A stretch of DNA of 64,000 nucleotides, taken from Limnohabitans sp. 2KL-1. GTDB lineage: Bacteria; Pseudomonadota; Gammaproteobacteria; Burkholderiales; Burkholderiaceae_C. Shown in pieces: positions 53,081 to 61,422 of this stretch. Made by a program: the position numbers and the translations under genes. The notes under the pieces were generated by a model. That model saw nothing but the letters and a program-made list of their open reading frames with translations. It had not been told where the DNA came from and did no database searches. Numbering within the stretch: position 1 is the stretch's first letter; every line of letters begins with the position of its first letter. The DNA is taken from NCBI RefSeq assembly GCF_003063435.1, contig NZ_NESL01000007.1:1-64000 (forward strand). Reading direction: 5' to 3'.

Positions 53081-54499
53081 TCATGCAGCTGTGCTTAGCA
53101 GTTGCTGGATGGCTTTGTCCACACCGTGCTGCATCACTTGCTGGTGCCAGTGCGTCACGCGGGCGATCCATGCGGCGTGCTGTGGCAGGGCGCTGCCCCA
53201 CAGGTCTTCGCGGGCCAGCAGGGCGCGCACGCAGGTCTCGGGCTCGGTGCGTTGGGCGGCACCCAGGGCCATCAGGCTGGCTGCTTGCGGGTCGTTCAGG
53301 GCATAGACTTGGCCGTTTTCGTCCACGCCCAGGGTGTAGCGCACGAACACGGCGGCTGCCAGCGCGTGGTGTTCAAATGATGCGCCTTGGGCGATCTGCC
53401 CCAACACCGAAGGTGGCCAGCGTTGCGGGATTTTTTGCGAGCTGTCGGTGGCGATCTGGTGCACGCTGTGCTTCAGGTGCGGGTTGGCAAAACGCGCAAT
53501 CAACGCATCGCGGTAATCCGCCCAGTCGCTGCGACTCAGGTGTGGTGAGACTTCGCGGCCCATCAGTTGGTGAACAAATGTTCGGATGTGTTCTACGCCA
53601 ATGCAGTTGGCAATGAACGGCCGCGCCGTGACCGCGCCCATGAGCGCCATGGTCGTGTGGCTGCCATTGAGCATGCGCAGCTTGGCTTCTTCGTAGCTGT
53701 GCACATCGCCCGTCACGCGCACACCGGCGCTTTGCAGCACTGCTGCATCCGCTGGGTCGGCAAAGCGGTTTTCGATCACCCATTCCCAAAAGCCTTCGGT
53801 GCTCAGGGCGCAGGCGTCCTGCAAGCCCAGTGCTTGTTGGGCCGCAGTCAACACCTCAGCCGTAGCGGCAGGCACGATGCGGTCGACCATGCTGCAGGGG
53901 AAAGCGCAATGTACATCCAGCCAGCGCAGAAATTCCGCGTCTTGTGGCGTGGTGTGTTTGGCTGGAATCTCAGCTTTGACCAAGGCTTGCAGTTTGTGGC
54001 CATTGCCTTGCAGGTTGTCACACGAGGCGATGGTGATGCCGGGCAAGCCTGCCTGCTGGCGCAGGCGCAAGCCGTCCAGCAGCAACAGGCCTAAAGCCGG
54101 GGTGTAGCCTTTTTCGGTCACGGTGAGGGTGACCCAGCGAGTGGAGGGTGCGGCGATGGCTTGCACCACTGCATCGCGTTCGGTGGTGGCCACATTCATG
54201 CGCCAAAGCGCGCCGGGCACTTGCCACTTCACGCCTTTTGCATCGGCGATGCGCACGGCATACAGGCCGTCTTGTGCTCGCAGTGGGTTCACCAAATCGG
54301 GCCGAGTCATGCCCACGCCGTGGATGCCCCAGCGCGTGTCGCCACTGGCCAGTAACTGGTCAAACACCATGGCCTGGTGGGCGCGGTGAAAAGCGCCAAG
54401 GCCCAGATGCACCACGCCGGGAGCGTGGGCTGTGCGGTCGTAGTTGGGCACTTTCACGTTGGACGGCAGCGATGAAAGGGTGAGGGCAGAAAGTGGCAT
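53081..54499 (-). CDS. Fructuronate reductase/mannitol dehydrogenase family (UxuB-like)
   Basis: 472 residues from ATG 54499. VVHLGLGAFHRAHQAMVFDQ is the NAD-binding start of polyol-specific long-chain dehydrogenases; TLTVTEKGYTPALGL, SCDNLQGNGHKLQALVK, FPCSMVDRIVPA and MLNGSHTTMALMGA (with the catalytic Lys/Asn region) fit the mannonate/mannitol dehydrogenase family. Next to ManD the likely reaction is D-fructuronate to D-mannonate; mannitol or arabinitol oxidation remains possible. Confidence 0.85.
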   Translation of the reverse strand: MPLSALTLSSLPSNVKVPNYDRTAHAPGVVHLGLGAFHRAHQAMVFDQLLASGDTRWGIHGVGMTRPDLVNPLRAQDGLYAVRIADAKGVKWQVPGALWRMNVATTERDAVVQAIAAPSTRWVTLTVTEKGYTPALGLLLLDGLRLRQQAGLPGITIASCDNLQGNGHKLQALVKAEIPAKHTTPQDAEFLRWLDVHCAFPCSMVDRIVPAATAEVLTAAQQALGLQDACALSTEGFWEWVIENRFADPADAAVLQSAGVRVTGDVHSYEEAKLRMLNGSHTTMALMGAVTARPFIANCIGVEHIRTFVHQLMGREVSPHLSRSDWADYRDALIARFANPHLKHSVHQIATDSSQKIPQRWPPSVLGQIAQGASFEHHALAAAVFVRYTLGVDENGQVYALNDPQAASLMALGAAQRTEPETCVRALLAREDLWGSALPQHAAWIARVTHWHQQVMQHGVDKAIQQLLSTAA

Positions 54500-54640
54500 G
54501 GTGGAAGTGCTGTGAAGAGAGGTTTCAAACGAATAAGCGCGACGCTCTTTGTAGGCGCTTGCCCTGCAAACGAAAAGCCTGCGGGCCGCAAGCGTTCGCA
54601 TCGCCAGCTGGGCTGGCTCCTACAAAAAATCCAGTCATCT

Positions 54641-55702
54641 TCAAGTCGATGATCTCGCTTGGAGTTTCTGTTCCGATGCTTCGATTTCGGTCCAGGTGGC
54701 GTCGTCGATCCAGATGCCGCTTTGCTCGCGCTGGGCTCGGGCAGTGCGTTCGGGTTCGCCCGCCATGTGCACGCCGTCGCTGCCGGGGGCATCGGGGCTT
54801 TGGCGCAGCCAGTCGGCAAAGGCCAGGGCTTCTTGTTCGAACATGTCTTGCGTGCCCAAGCGCACGGGGTCGATCAGCATGGTCAGCATGCCGTTGAGCA
54901 CGGCACGTTGTTGGTCGGCTTCGCGGTGCCAGGTGCCACCACCGGTCAGCGCACCACCCAGCAGTTCGCAGGCCACGGCCATGCCAAAACCTTTGTGGTC
55001 GCCAAAGGTCATGAGCGCGCCAAACAGGCCGTTGGATTGCGGCACCACCACCACGCCGGGGTCGGTGGTGGGGTGGCCGTGTTCGTCGATCAAATAGCCC
55101 GGCGGCACTTGCTCGCCCTTGTTGTGGGCCACGCGCATCTTGCCTTGCGCCACGCGGCTGGTGGCAAAGTCCAGCACAAAGGGGGCGCGCTTGCCCATGG
55201 GCACGCCGATGCAGCAGGGGTTGGTGCCAAAGCGCCCGTCACCACCGCCAAAGGGGGCCACCACGGGGCGTGAGAGCACGTTCACAAAATGCACCGACAC
55301 CAGACCCTGGGCCACGGCCATCTCGGCAAACTGGCCGATGCGGCCCAGGTGGTGCGAGCGGCTGAGCGCTACGGTGCACACACCGTGTTGCTTGGCGCGC
55401 TCGATGCCCATCTGCATGGCCTGCACGCCGGTGATTTGGCCGTAGCCGCGTTGGCCGTCCAGGTTGAGCAGTGGGCCGGTGTCCAGCAGCACCTTCACGC
55501 CCATGTTGGGACTCAGGCCGCCTTCGAGCACCGCGTCCACATAGCGTGGCACCATGCCCACGCCGTGCGAGTCGTGCCCGCTCAGGTTGGCCATGACCAA
55601 GTTGTCGGCCACCTGGGCTGCCTCGGCCGGGGCGCTGCCCGCTTGTTCTATGATGCGTGCGACTTTGGCGCGCAGGTCGCTTGCAGAAATGGTGTGGCTC
55701 AT
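54641..55702 (-). CDS. Ldh2/malate dehydrogenase-like NAD(P)-dependent oxidoreductase
   Basis: 353 residues. Type-2 malate/lactate dehydrogenase fold: LSGHDSHGVGMVPRYVDAVL near the N-terminus (catalytic His-Ser-His), ALSRSHHLGRIGQFAEMAVA, FGGGDGRFGTNPCCIGVPMG and FGDHKGFGMAVACELLGGAL. Family members reduce or oxidise 2-hydroxy acids (YbiC, ureidoglycolate, 2,3-diketo-L-gulonate). Lies 8 bases after the UxaA-type gene. Substrate probably a sugar acid given the operon. Confidence 0.85.
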   Translation of the reverse strand: MSHTISASDLRAKVARIIEQAGSAPAEAAQVADNLVMANLSGHDSHGVGMVPRYVDAVLEGGLSPNMGVKVLLDTGPLLNLDGQRGYGQITGVQAMQMGIERAKQHGVCTVALSRSHHLGRIGQFAEMAVAQGLVSVHFVNVLSRPVVAPFGGGDGRFGTNPCCIGVPMGKRAPFVLDFATSRVAQGKMRVAHNKGEQVPPGYLIDEHGHPTTDPGVVVVPQSNGLFGALMTFGDHKGFGMAVACELLGGALTGGGTWHREADQQRAVLNGMLTMLIDPVRLGTQDMFEQEALAFADWLRQSPDAPGSDGVHMAGEPERTARAQREQSGIWIDDATWTEIEASEQKLQARSST

Positions 55703-55709
55703 TTTTTTC

Positions 55710-57236
55710 TCACATTACCGCGCCGACTTGCCACGGCACAAACTCGTTTTGGCCGTAGCCGTGGCGCTCGCTCTTGGTGGGCTCGCCCGAAGCGGCGGCG
55801 AGGATCATTTCAAAAATCCGCTGGCCCATGTCGGCAATGCTCACGCCGCCGTCCACGATTTCGCCGCAGTTCAGGTCCATGTCTTCTTTCTGCTTTTTCC
55901 AAAGGGCGGTGTTGGTCGAAAACTTGAGGCTGGGCGAGGGCGCGCAGCCGTAGGCGCTGCCGCGCCCGGTCGTGAAGCAGATCAGGTTGGCCCCGCCTGC
56001 CACCTGGCCTGTGGCGCTCACCGGGTCGTAGCCGGGCGTGTCCATGTAGACAAAGCCTTTGGCCGTGACGGGTTCGGCGTATTCGTACACCGCCTGCAGG
56101 TTGCTGGTGCCGCCCTTGGCCACCGCGCCCAGCGACTTTTCTAGGATGGTGGTCAGGCCGCCCGCCTTGTTGCCGGGCGAGGGGTTGTTGTTCATTTCGC
56201 CACCGTTGATGGCGGTGTAGTTCTCCCACCAGCGGATGCGCTCGATCAGTTTGTGCGCCACTTCGGGCTTCACAGCACGGCGCGTGAGCAAATGCTCGGC
56301 ACCATATATTTCGGGCGTTTCGCTCAGGATGGCCGTACCGCCATGCTGCACCAACAGGTCCACCGCTGCGCCCAGCGCCGGGTTGGCGCTGATGCCCGAA
56401 TAACCGTCAGACCCGCCGCACTGCAAACCGACGGTGATGTGCTCGGCACTGCAAGGCTCGCGGGTAATGGCGTTGGCGCGGGGCAGCATCTCTTCGATCA
56501 AGGCAATGCCTTTTTCTACTGTGAGGCGTGTGCCGCCCGTGTCCTGGATGTTGAAGACCTTGAGCGTGTCGCCCTCGCGCAGGCTGCTGTGCGCCAGCCA
56601 GGTGTTGAGCTGATTCGCTTCGCAGCCCAAGCCCACCACCACCACGCCCCAGAAGTTGGCGTGTGTCGCGTAACCGGCCAGCGTGCGCTCCAGTAGCTGG
56701 ATGCCTAGCCCTTCGGTGTCCATGCCGCAGCCAGTGCCGTGGGTCAGGGCGACCACGCCGTCCACATTCGGAAAGTTGGCCAGCGCAGCCGGGTTGTTGC
56801 GTTTGGAAAAGTGGTCGGCAATCGCCCGTGCAGCGGTGGCCGAGCAGTTGACGCTGGACAACACGCCGATGTAGTTGCGCGTGGCCACACGACCGTCTGT
56901 TCGCTTGTAGCCCATGAAGCTCGCTTGCTTGCGCACAGGTTCAGGTTTCACGTCTTGCCCGATGGCGTAGTCGCGCTCGAAGTTGCCTTTTTCCGCGCCC
57001 ATGTTCAGGTTGTGCGTGTGCACATGCTCGCCCGGGGCAATGGCCTGGTGTGCAAAACCAATGATCTGGTTGTAGCGGCGAACGGGCTCGCCCACGGCAA
57101 TGGCGCGTGTCGCGATTTTGTGACCTGGCGGGATCAAGCCGCGTACAGGCACGCCCTCGACGGCGCTGCCGCTCATGAGTTGGCTGCGCGCGATGACCAC
57201 GTCATCGGCCGGGTGCAAACGGATGAAACTGCTCAT
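55710..57236 (-). CDS. uxaA: Altronate dehydratase family (UxaA/GarD)
   Basis: 508 residues. N-terminal SAF domain (IRLHPADDVVIARSQLMSGS, HVHTHNLNMG) and C-terminal UxaA domain: YIGVLSSVNCSATAARAIAD, LTHGTGCGMDTEG, LGCEANQLNTWLA and GLQCGGSDGYSGISANPALG contain the Cys/His residues that bind the catalytic metal. Length fits full-size altronate or galactarate dehydratases. Product would be 2-keto-3-deoxygluconate from altronate. Ends 10 bases after the TRAP large permease. Confidence 0.9.
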   Translation of the reverse strand: MSSFIRLHPADDVVIARSQLMSGSAVEGVPVRGLIPPGHKIATRAIAVGEPVRRYNQIIGFAHQAIAPGEHVHTHNLNMGAEKGNFERDYAIGQDVKPEPVRKQASFMGYKRTDGRVATRNYIGVLSSVNCSATAARAIADHFSKRNNPAALANFPNVDGVVALTHGTGCGMDTEGLGIQLLERTLAGYATHANFWGVVVVGLGCEANQLNTWLAHSSLREGDTLKVFNIQDTGGTRLTVEKGIALIEEMLPRANAITREPCSAEHITVGLQCGGSDGYSGISANPALGAAVDLLVQHGGTAILSETPEIYGAEHLLTRRAVKPEVAHKLIERIRWWENYTAINGGEMNNNPSPGNKAGGLTTILEKSLGAVAKGGTSNLQAVYEYAEPVTAKGFVYMDTPGYDPVSATGQVAGGANLICFTTGRGSAYGCAPSPSLKFSTNTALWKKQKEDMDLNCGEIVDGGVSIADMGQRIFEMILAAASGEPTKSERHGYGQNEFVPWQVGAVM

Positions 57237-57245
57237 GAAAAAACC

Positions 57246-58640
57246 TCAATAAAACTGCTTGGGCAACCACAGCACCAAGCTGGGCACATAAGTGATGACG
57301 ACAAGGCTGCCTAGCAAAGGGAACAGCCAGGGCAGGATGGCCATGGTGGTGCGCTCGACACTGAGCTTGGCCACACGGGCGAGCACAAAGAGCACCATGC
57401 CCATGGGCGGGTGCAGCAGACCGATCATCAGGTTGAGCACCATGACCAGACCGAAGTGCACCAGGTCAATGCCCAGTTGCTGGCAAATCGGCACGAGGAT
57501 AGGCACCAGGATGGTGATGGCGGCGGTGGGCTCCAGGAAGCAGCCGACAAACAGCATCAATGCATTGGCCAGCAGCAAGAACACCCAAGGCTCTTGTGTG
57601 AAGCCCAGCACCCAGCTGGAGATGGCGGTGGTCACACCGGTGGCGGTGAGCATCCAGCCAAATATGCTGGCAGCGGCCACGATGAACAGCACGGTGGCGG
57701 TGGTCTCGACCGTGTCCAAGCAGATCTTCACGAACATCTTGAAGTTGAGCGTGCGGTACCAGAAAAAGCCCAACGCAATCGCCCAGACGCAAGCGGCAAT
57801 GGCACCTTCGGTGGGGGTGAACACGCCGGTGGTCATGCCGCCGATCAGCAACACGGGTGTCATGATCGGCAACACGGCCTGAAAGTTGAAGAACTTGTCG
57901 GCGGTGAACAACACAAACAAGGCGGCAAATACGGTGAGTTGGGGCGGTGTGCCCATCGCGGTGACGAGCCACCAGATGGACAGAGGCCAGCCGATGACCA
58001 CCGCTGTTTCGGCCAGGGCTTTGATGACCTTGGGCCACTCGAATTTCACATCCGCACCCCAGCCGTTTTTGTGGGCGAAATAGGCCACCGTCAGCATCAT
58101 GAGCAAGGCCATCAGGATACCGGGCAGGATGCCCGCCAGGAACAACGCGCCCACCGACACGTTGGCCATCATGCCGTAGATCACAAAGGGCAAACTGGGC
58201 GGGATGATGGGGCCGAGCGTGGCCGAAGCCGCAGTGACGCCCACCGCAAATTCGGTGCTGTAGCCATGGTCTTTCATGGCCTTGATCTCGATGGTGCCCA
58301 GGCCTGCCGCATCGGCAATGGCGGTGCCGCTCATGCCTGCAAACACAACCGAGCCGACCACGTTGACGTGGCCCAAGCCGCCCTTGAGCCAGCCCACCAG
58401 GGCCAGCGCATAGTTGTAAATGCGGTTGGTGATGCCCGCGTTGTTCATCAGGTTGCCGGCCAGAATGAAAAACGGCACGGCCAGCAGCGGAAAGCTGTCG
58501 ATGCCCGAGACCATGCGGTGGATGACCACAAAAGGCGGCGAGCTTTGCGCGAATAACAGGTAAATCAGCGAAGCCCCGGCCATGGCGATGGCCACCGGGA
58601 TGCCGCCACTCATGAGGAACAGAAAAAGGATTTTCAGCAT
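57246..58640 (-). CDS. TRAP transporter large permease (DctM family)
   Basis: 464 residues, about 12 TM helices. FFILAGNLMNNAGITNRIYN, FAGMSGTAIADAAGLGTIEI, IIPPSLPFVIYGMMANVSVG and GLLHPPMGMVLFV are hallmark DctM segments. Sodium-coupled translocation subunit. 25 bases after the small permease. Neighbouring uronate genes point to hexuronate or aldonate import. Confidence 0.92.
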   Translation of the reverse strand: MLKILFLFLMSGGIPVAIAMAGASLIYLLFAQSSPPFVVIHRMVSGIDSFPLLAVPFFILAGNLMNNAGITNRIYNYALALVGWLKGGLGHVNVVGSVVFAGMSGTAIADAAGLGTIEIKAMKDHGYSTEFAVGVTAASATLGPIIPPSLPFVIYGMMANVSVGALFLAGILPGILMALLMMLTVAYFAHKNGWGADVKFEWPKVIKALAETAVVIGWPLSIWWLVTAMGTPPQLTVFAALFVLFTADKFFNFQAVLPIMTPVLLIGGMTTGVFTPTEGAIAACVWAIALGFFWYRTLNFKMFVKICLDTVETTATVLFIVAAASIFGWMLTATGVTTAISSWVLGFTQEPWVFLLLANALMLFVGCFLEPTAAITILVPILVPICQQLGIDLVHFGLVMVLNLMIGLLHPPMGMVLFVLARVAKLSVERTTMAILPWLFPLLGSLVVITYVPSLVLWLPKQFY

Positions 58641-58665
58641 GGGAGAACTTTCAAGGGGGCGGTTT

Positions 58666-59250
58666 TCAGCGGTCGGTCATTTCGGTTTCGGGACGTTCCA
58701 GCACGGTGTAGCCGCGCTGCCAGTGCACGCGTGCGACCCAGATGGCGCGCAGGCACATGGCGGCAAATCCGGCCATCACCACGCCGTACACCAGGTTCAT
58801 GGGCAAATCGATGATGGTCATCTTGTAGCTGCCCAGTTTTTCCATCATCTGGCCGGTGAGGAAGGTGGCGGCGGCAAAGAAAGCCACGCGCATGGCATCG
58901 ACCAAGGTGGCCACGGTGCGGCACAGCCAGCGGGGCATGAAGCGGAAGAAAAAGTCCACCTGGATGTGGTTGTTCTTGGCCACGCCAATGGTGGCCCCCG
59001 TGAAGACGACGGCGATCAGCAAATACCGGGCGATTTCTTCGGTCCACGAGGCCGAGTCGTTGAGCACGTAGCGGGTCACAAATTGGTAGAACACGGTGAT
59101 GCCCAGTGCCCAGAAAAAGGCCAGGGCCACCCAGGCTTCGATGGGTGTGCCGGACAAATCGACTTCGTCATCGGTGGCGTGGAACTGGCCATCGTCGCCC
59201 ATGACTTTGGGCATCGCGTCGAGATCAGGCAGGTGGGATGGGGTGCTCAT
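58666..59250 (-). CDS. TRAP transporter small permease (DctQ family)
   Basis: 194 residues from ATG 59250; longer frames have no similarity. Four TM helices after a hydrophilic 40-residue N-terminus: IEAWVALAFFWALGITVFYQ, FVTRYVLNDSASWTEEIARY (the conserved RY...SWTEE motif), IGVAKNNHIQVDFFF. Partner of the large permease. Confidence 0.9.
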   Translation of the reverse strand: MSTPSHLPDLDAMPKVMGDDGQFHATDDEVDLSGTPIEAWVALAFFWALGITVFYQFVTRYVLNDSASWTEEIARYLLIAVVFTGATIGVAKNNHIQVDFFFRFMPRWLCRTVATLVDAMRVAFFAAATFLTGQMMEKLGSYKMTIIDLPMNLVYGVVMAGFAAMCLRAIWVARVHWQRGYTVLERPETEMTDR

Positions 59251-59360
59251 GGGCGGGCTCTGTAAAAAGACAAAAAATGTGCACTGCTCACACAGGACAC
59301 CCGCCAAGGGGTGTTTGGCCGGTGAAGGTGAAGCGCGGGTGAGTGAGCGCGTGTGCAGCG

Positions 59361-59382
59361 CCATGGCCCGGGCGGGCCATGG
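59361..59382. other. Hairpin in the dctP-dctQ intercistronic gap
   Basis: CCATGGCCCG-GG-CGGGCCATGG is an inverted repeat with 10-base arms, and CGGGCCATGG recurs at 59401-59410. It lies just after the receptor gene. Stem-loops in this position commonly protect receptor mRNA or attenuate read-through so that the receptor outnumbers the permease; that role is inferred. Confidence 0.55.
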
Positions 59383-59424
59383 TGCGGGCGTGCTAAGGCG
59401 CGGGCCATGGCGCGCTGGGGCCGT

Positions 59425-60414
59425 TTACTTGGCAGCCTGGATCTTGTCGTAGTCAGCACGCGTGAAGCCCATGGACTCCAGCGGCTTGTTCTTCATGACC
59501 GCGTCCACAAAGCTCTTGCGGTCGACATCGATCACTTGCAGGCCTTTTTTCTTGAACTCGGACACCAGTTCGGCTTCACGCTTCTTGATTTGTGCGGTGG
59601 AGCGCACAGCCGCTTCCTGCATCACCTCAGAGAACATTTTTTTCTCGGCATCGCTGAGCTTGTTCCACAGGTGCGGGGCCACCTGGGTGGTCAGGCCGTC
59701 CACGATGTGGCCGGTGAGCATGATGGCCTTTTGCACTTCAAAGAACTTCTTGGCTTCGATGGTGGTCAAGGGGTTCTCTTGTGCTTCCACGGTGCCGTTT
59801 TGCAGAGCCAGGTACACCTCGGCAAAAGCAATCGGCGTGGGGTTGGCACCGCAGGCTTCAGGCGTGGCGCGGTAGGCCGGCACATCGGGCACGCGGATTT
59901 TCAGGCCCTTCATGGCCGCGCAGTTGGGGATGGGTTTTTGCGCCGTGGTGTGGCGCGCACCGTAATAGGTGTAGGCCGTGACCTGGATGCCGGTCTTGGC
60001 ACGGAACTCGTTGACCATTTCCTGGAACACCGCACTCTTGGAATAGGCAATCAGGTGGTCGCCATCACGGAACATGAAGGGGTAGTAGGCGATGCCAAAG
60101 CGGGGGTAGGTGCGTGCGGCAAATGACGGGCCGCTGATGATGATGTCCACTGTGCCCAGGGTCAGGCCCTGGTTGATGTCTGTTTCTTTACCCAATGTGG
60201 AGGCAGGGAAGACCTGGATGTCGAACTTGCCGTTGCTGCGCTTTTTGATTTCTTCAGCCGCCCAGACCGAGTCGGTGTGGTAGGGCTCGGATGTTTCGTA
60301 GGCGTGGGCCCATTTGAGTTTTTGCTGGGCTTGGGCGCCTGCGCTCATCAGCAGGGTGCCCATGGTCACGGCGCCCAATGCGGCCAGGGTCTTCAGTGCG
60401 AATCGTTTGCTCAT
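59425..60414 (-). CDS. TRAP transporter substrate-binding protein (DctP family)
   Basis: 329 residues from ATG 60414, preceded by GGAGAC. Signal peptide LKTLAALGAVTMGTLLMSAG with AQAQ cleavage. Mature domain: KLKWAHAYETSEPYHTDSVW, GKETDINQGLTLGTVDIIIS, AMKGLKIRVPDVPAYRATPE (ligand-binding Arg) and QNGTVEAQENPLTTIEAKKF. Periplasmic receptor for an acidic sugar. 55 bases downstream of the GntR gene. Confidence 0.93.
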   Translation of the reverse strand: MSKRFALKTLAALGAVTMGTLLMSAGAQAQQKLKWAHAYETSEPYHTDSVWAAEEIKKRSNGKFDIQVFPASTLGKETDINQGLTLGTVDIIISGPSFAARTYPRFGIAYYPFMFRDGDHLIAYSKSAVFQEMVNEFRAKTGIQVTAYTYYGARHTTAQKPIPNCAAMKGLKIRVPDVPAYRATPEACGANPTPIAFAEVYLALQNGTVEAQENPLTTIEAKKFFEVQKAIMLTGHIVDGLTTQVAPHLWNKLSDAEKKMFSEVMQEAAVRSTAQIKKREAELVSEFKKKGLQVIDVDRKSFVDAVMKNKPLESMGFTRADYDKIQAAK

Positions 60415-60469
60415 CGTTGTCTCCTCGTGGGTTTTAAAAAATTTGCTGACGCGGGAACAGAAAATCACC

Positions 60470-61198
60470 CTAGCGGGCGGGTGCGCGGCGCCAGCTCGCG
60501 CTGTATCTTTTGTGGGCTTGTTTCAGGTGTTTTTGCATGGCTTTGCGGGCCGCGCTGCTGTCGTGCGCTTCGATGGCGTGCATGACTTCCTGGTGTTCTG
60601 CAATGGCGGATTGCCATGATGCAGGGTGTTCAAAATAATCCCCCAGCCGGGCAAACAGGGGGCCGTTGCGGGCCAACCAGTAACGCTGCACCGTGTCCAG
60701 CAGCACGCTGTTGCCACAGGCCTGGGCAATGGCTTCGTGAAATGCTTCATCGCCCTGGCGCGGGATTTCATCCCGTGCGGCTTCGAGCTTCATTTGTTGC
60801 AGGCCGTTCTTGATGGCTTTGAGGTCGGCCTTTTGGGCATGCGTGGCGGCAAGGGCCGCCACTTCGGCCTCGACCAGAATGCGGGCGCTCATGACTTCCA
60901 GCGGTCCCCAGTTCGCGGGGGTGTTGTCGTCCAGTTCAGCCGGGGCAGCGGTCGGCTTGGCGGCCATGGTTTGCCGCACATAAATGCCGGAGCCGGTTCG
61001 CACCTCGATCATGCCTTCCACTTCCAGTGCAATCAGGGCTTCACGCACCGAGGGGCGGCTCACGCCCAGCTGCACCGCCAGATCGCGCTCGGCCGGTAAA
61101 CGTGAACCCAGCGCAAACTCACCCGAAGCCATCAGTTGCCGTAGTTGCTCGGCAATCTGTCGGTACAGGCGTTGGGGTGCAACGGTTTGGAGGGGCAT
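60470..61198 (-). CDS. GntR-family regulator, FadR/FCD subfamily
   Basis: 242 residues. wHTH: LYRQIAEQLRQLMASGEFAL, GSRLPAERDLAVQLGVSRPS, VREALIALEVEGMIEVRTGS. The C-terminal FCD domain (about 85-230) has EVAALAATHAQKADLKAIKN, GDEAFHEAIAQACGN and AIAEHQEVMHAIEAHDS with metal-binding Asp/His positions. UxuR/ExuR/LgoR-type regulators of uronate genes belong here. First gene of the long minus-strand unit; the divergent region holds a consensus operator. Confidence 0.9.
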   Translation of the reverse strand: MPLQTVAPQRLYRQIAEQLRQLMASGEFALGSRLPAERDLAVQLGVSRPSVREALIALEVEGMIEVRTGSGIYVRQTMAAKPTAAPAELDDNTPANWGPLEVMSARILVEAEVAALAATHAQKADLKAIKNGLQQMKLEAARDEIPRQGDEAFHEAIAQACGNSVLLDTVQRYWLARNGPLFARLGDYFEHPASWQSAIAEHQEVMHAIEAHDSSAARKAMQKHLKQAHKRYSASWRRAPAR

Positions 61199-61231
61199 GG
61201 CGCGAATCAGGGATAACGTGAATTGGACAAG

Positions 61232-61242
61232 TGGTCAGACCA
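61232..61242. promoter_or_regulatory. Operator of the FCD-type GntR regulator
   Basis: TGGTCAGACCA matches the general GntR/FadR consensus TnGTnnnACnA exactly, 34 bases upstream of the regulator start and 180 bases before the divergent dehydratase gene. Only one copy was found in the region. Confidence 0.65.
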
Positions 61243-61287
61243 GTTGCACAATCATCACATGTTCAAAAGCCATTGCAACTCCGCACA

Positions 61288-61328
61288 AACCCGCATGTTG
61301 CGTGTCGCAGAAACGACCCATGCGGGTT
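61288..61328 (+). other. Stem-loop in leader of enolase-superfamily gene
   Basis: AACCCGCATG (61288-61297) pairs perfectly with CATGCGGGTT (61319-61328) around 21 bases, inside which GTCG/CGAC can form a further 4-bp stem. It lies in the probable untranslated leader, 95 bases before the start codon. Function unknown; could be a second regulator site or an RNA structure. Confidence 0.5.
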
Positions 61329-61422
61329 GGGTCTGCCGCATGCTGACATGCCTTGAGTTCGTTGCCACAGGGCTGACCTGTCGCCACGCCAACTGATCAA
61401 TACCCCTCCTCCAGCCGCCCAG

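Noticed and set aside
57411..58556. 381-codon plus-strand frame antisense to the TRAP large permease
   Set aside because: Extremely His/Asp/Gln-rich translation, a typical reverse complement of a membrane-protein gene.
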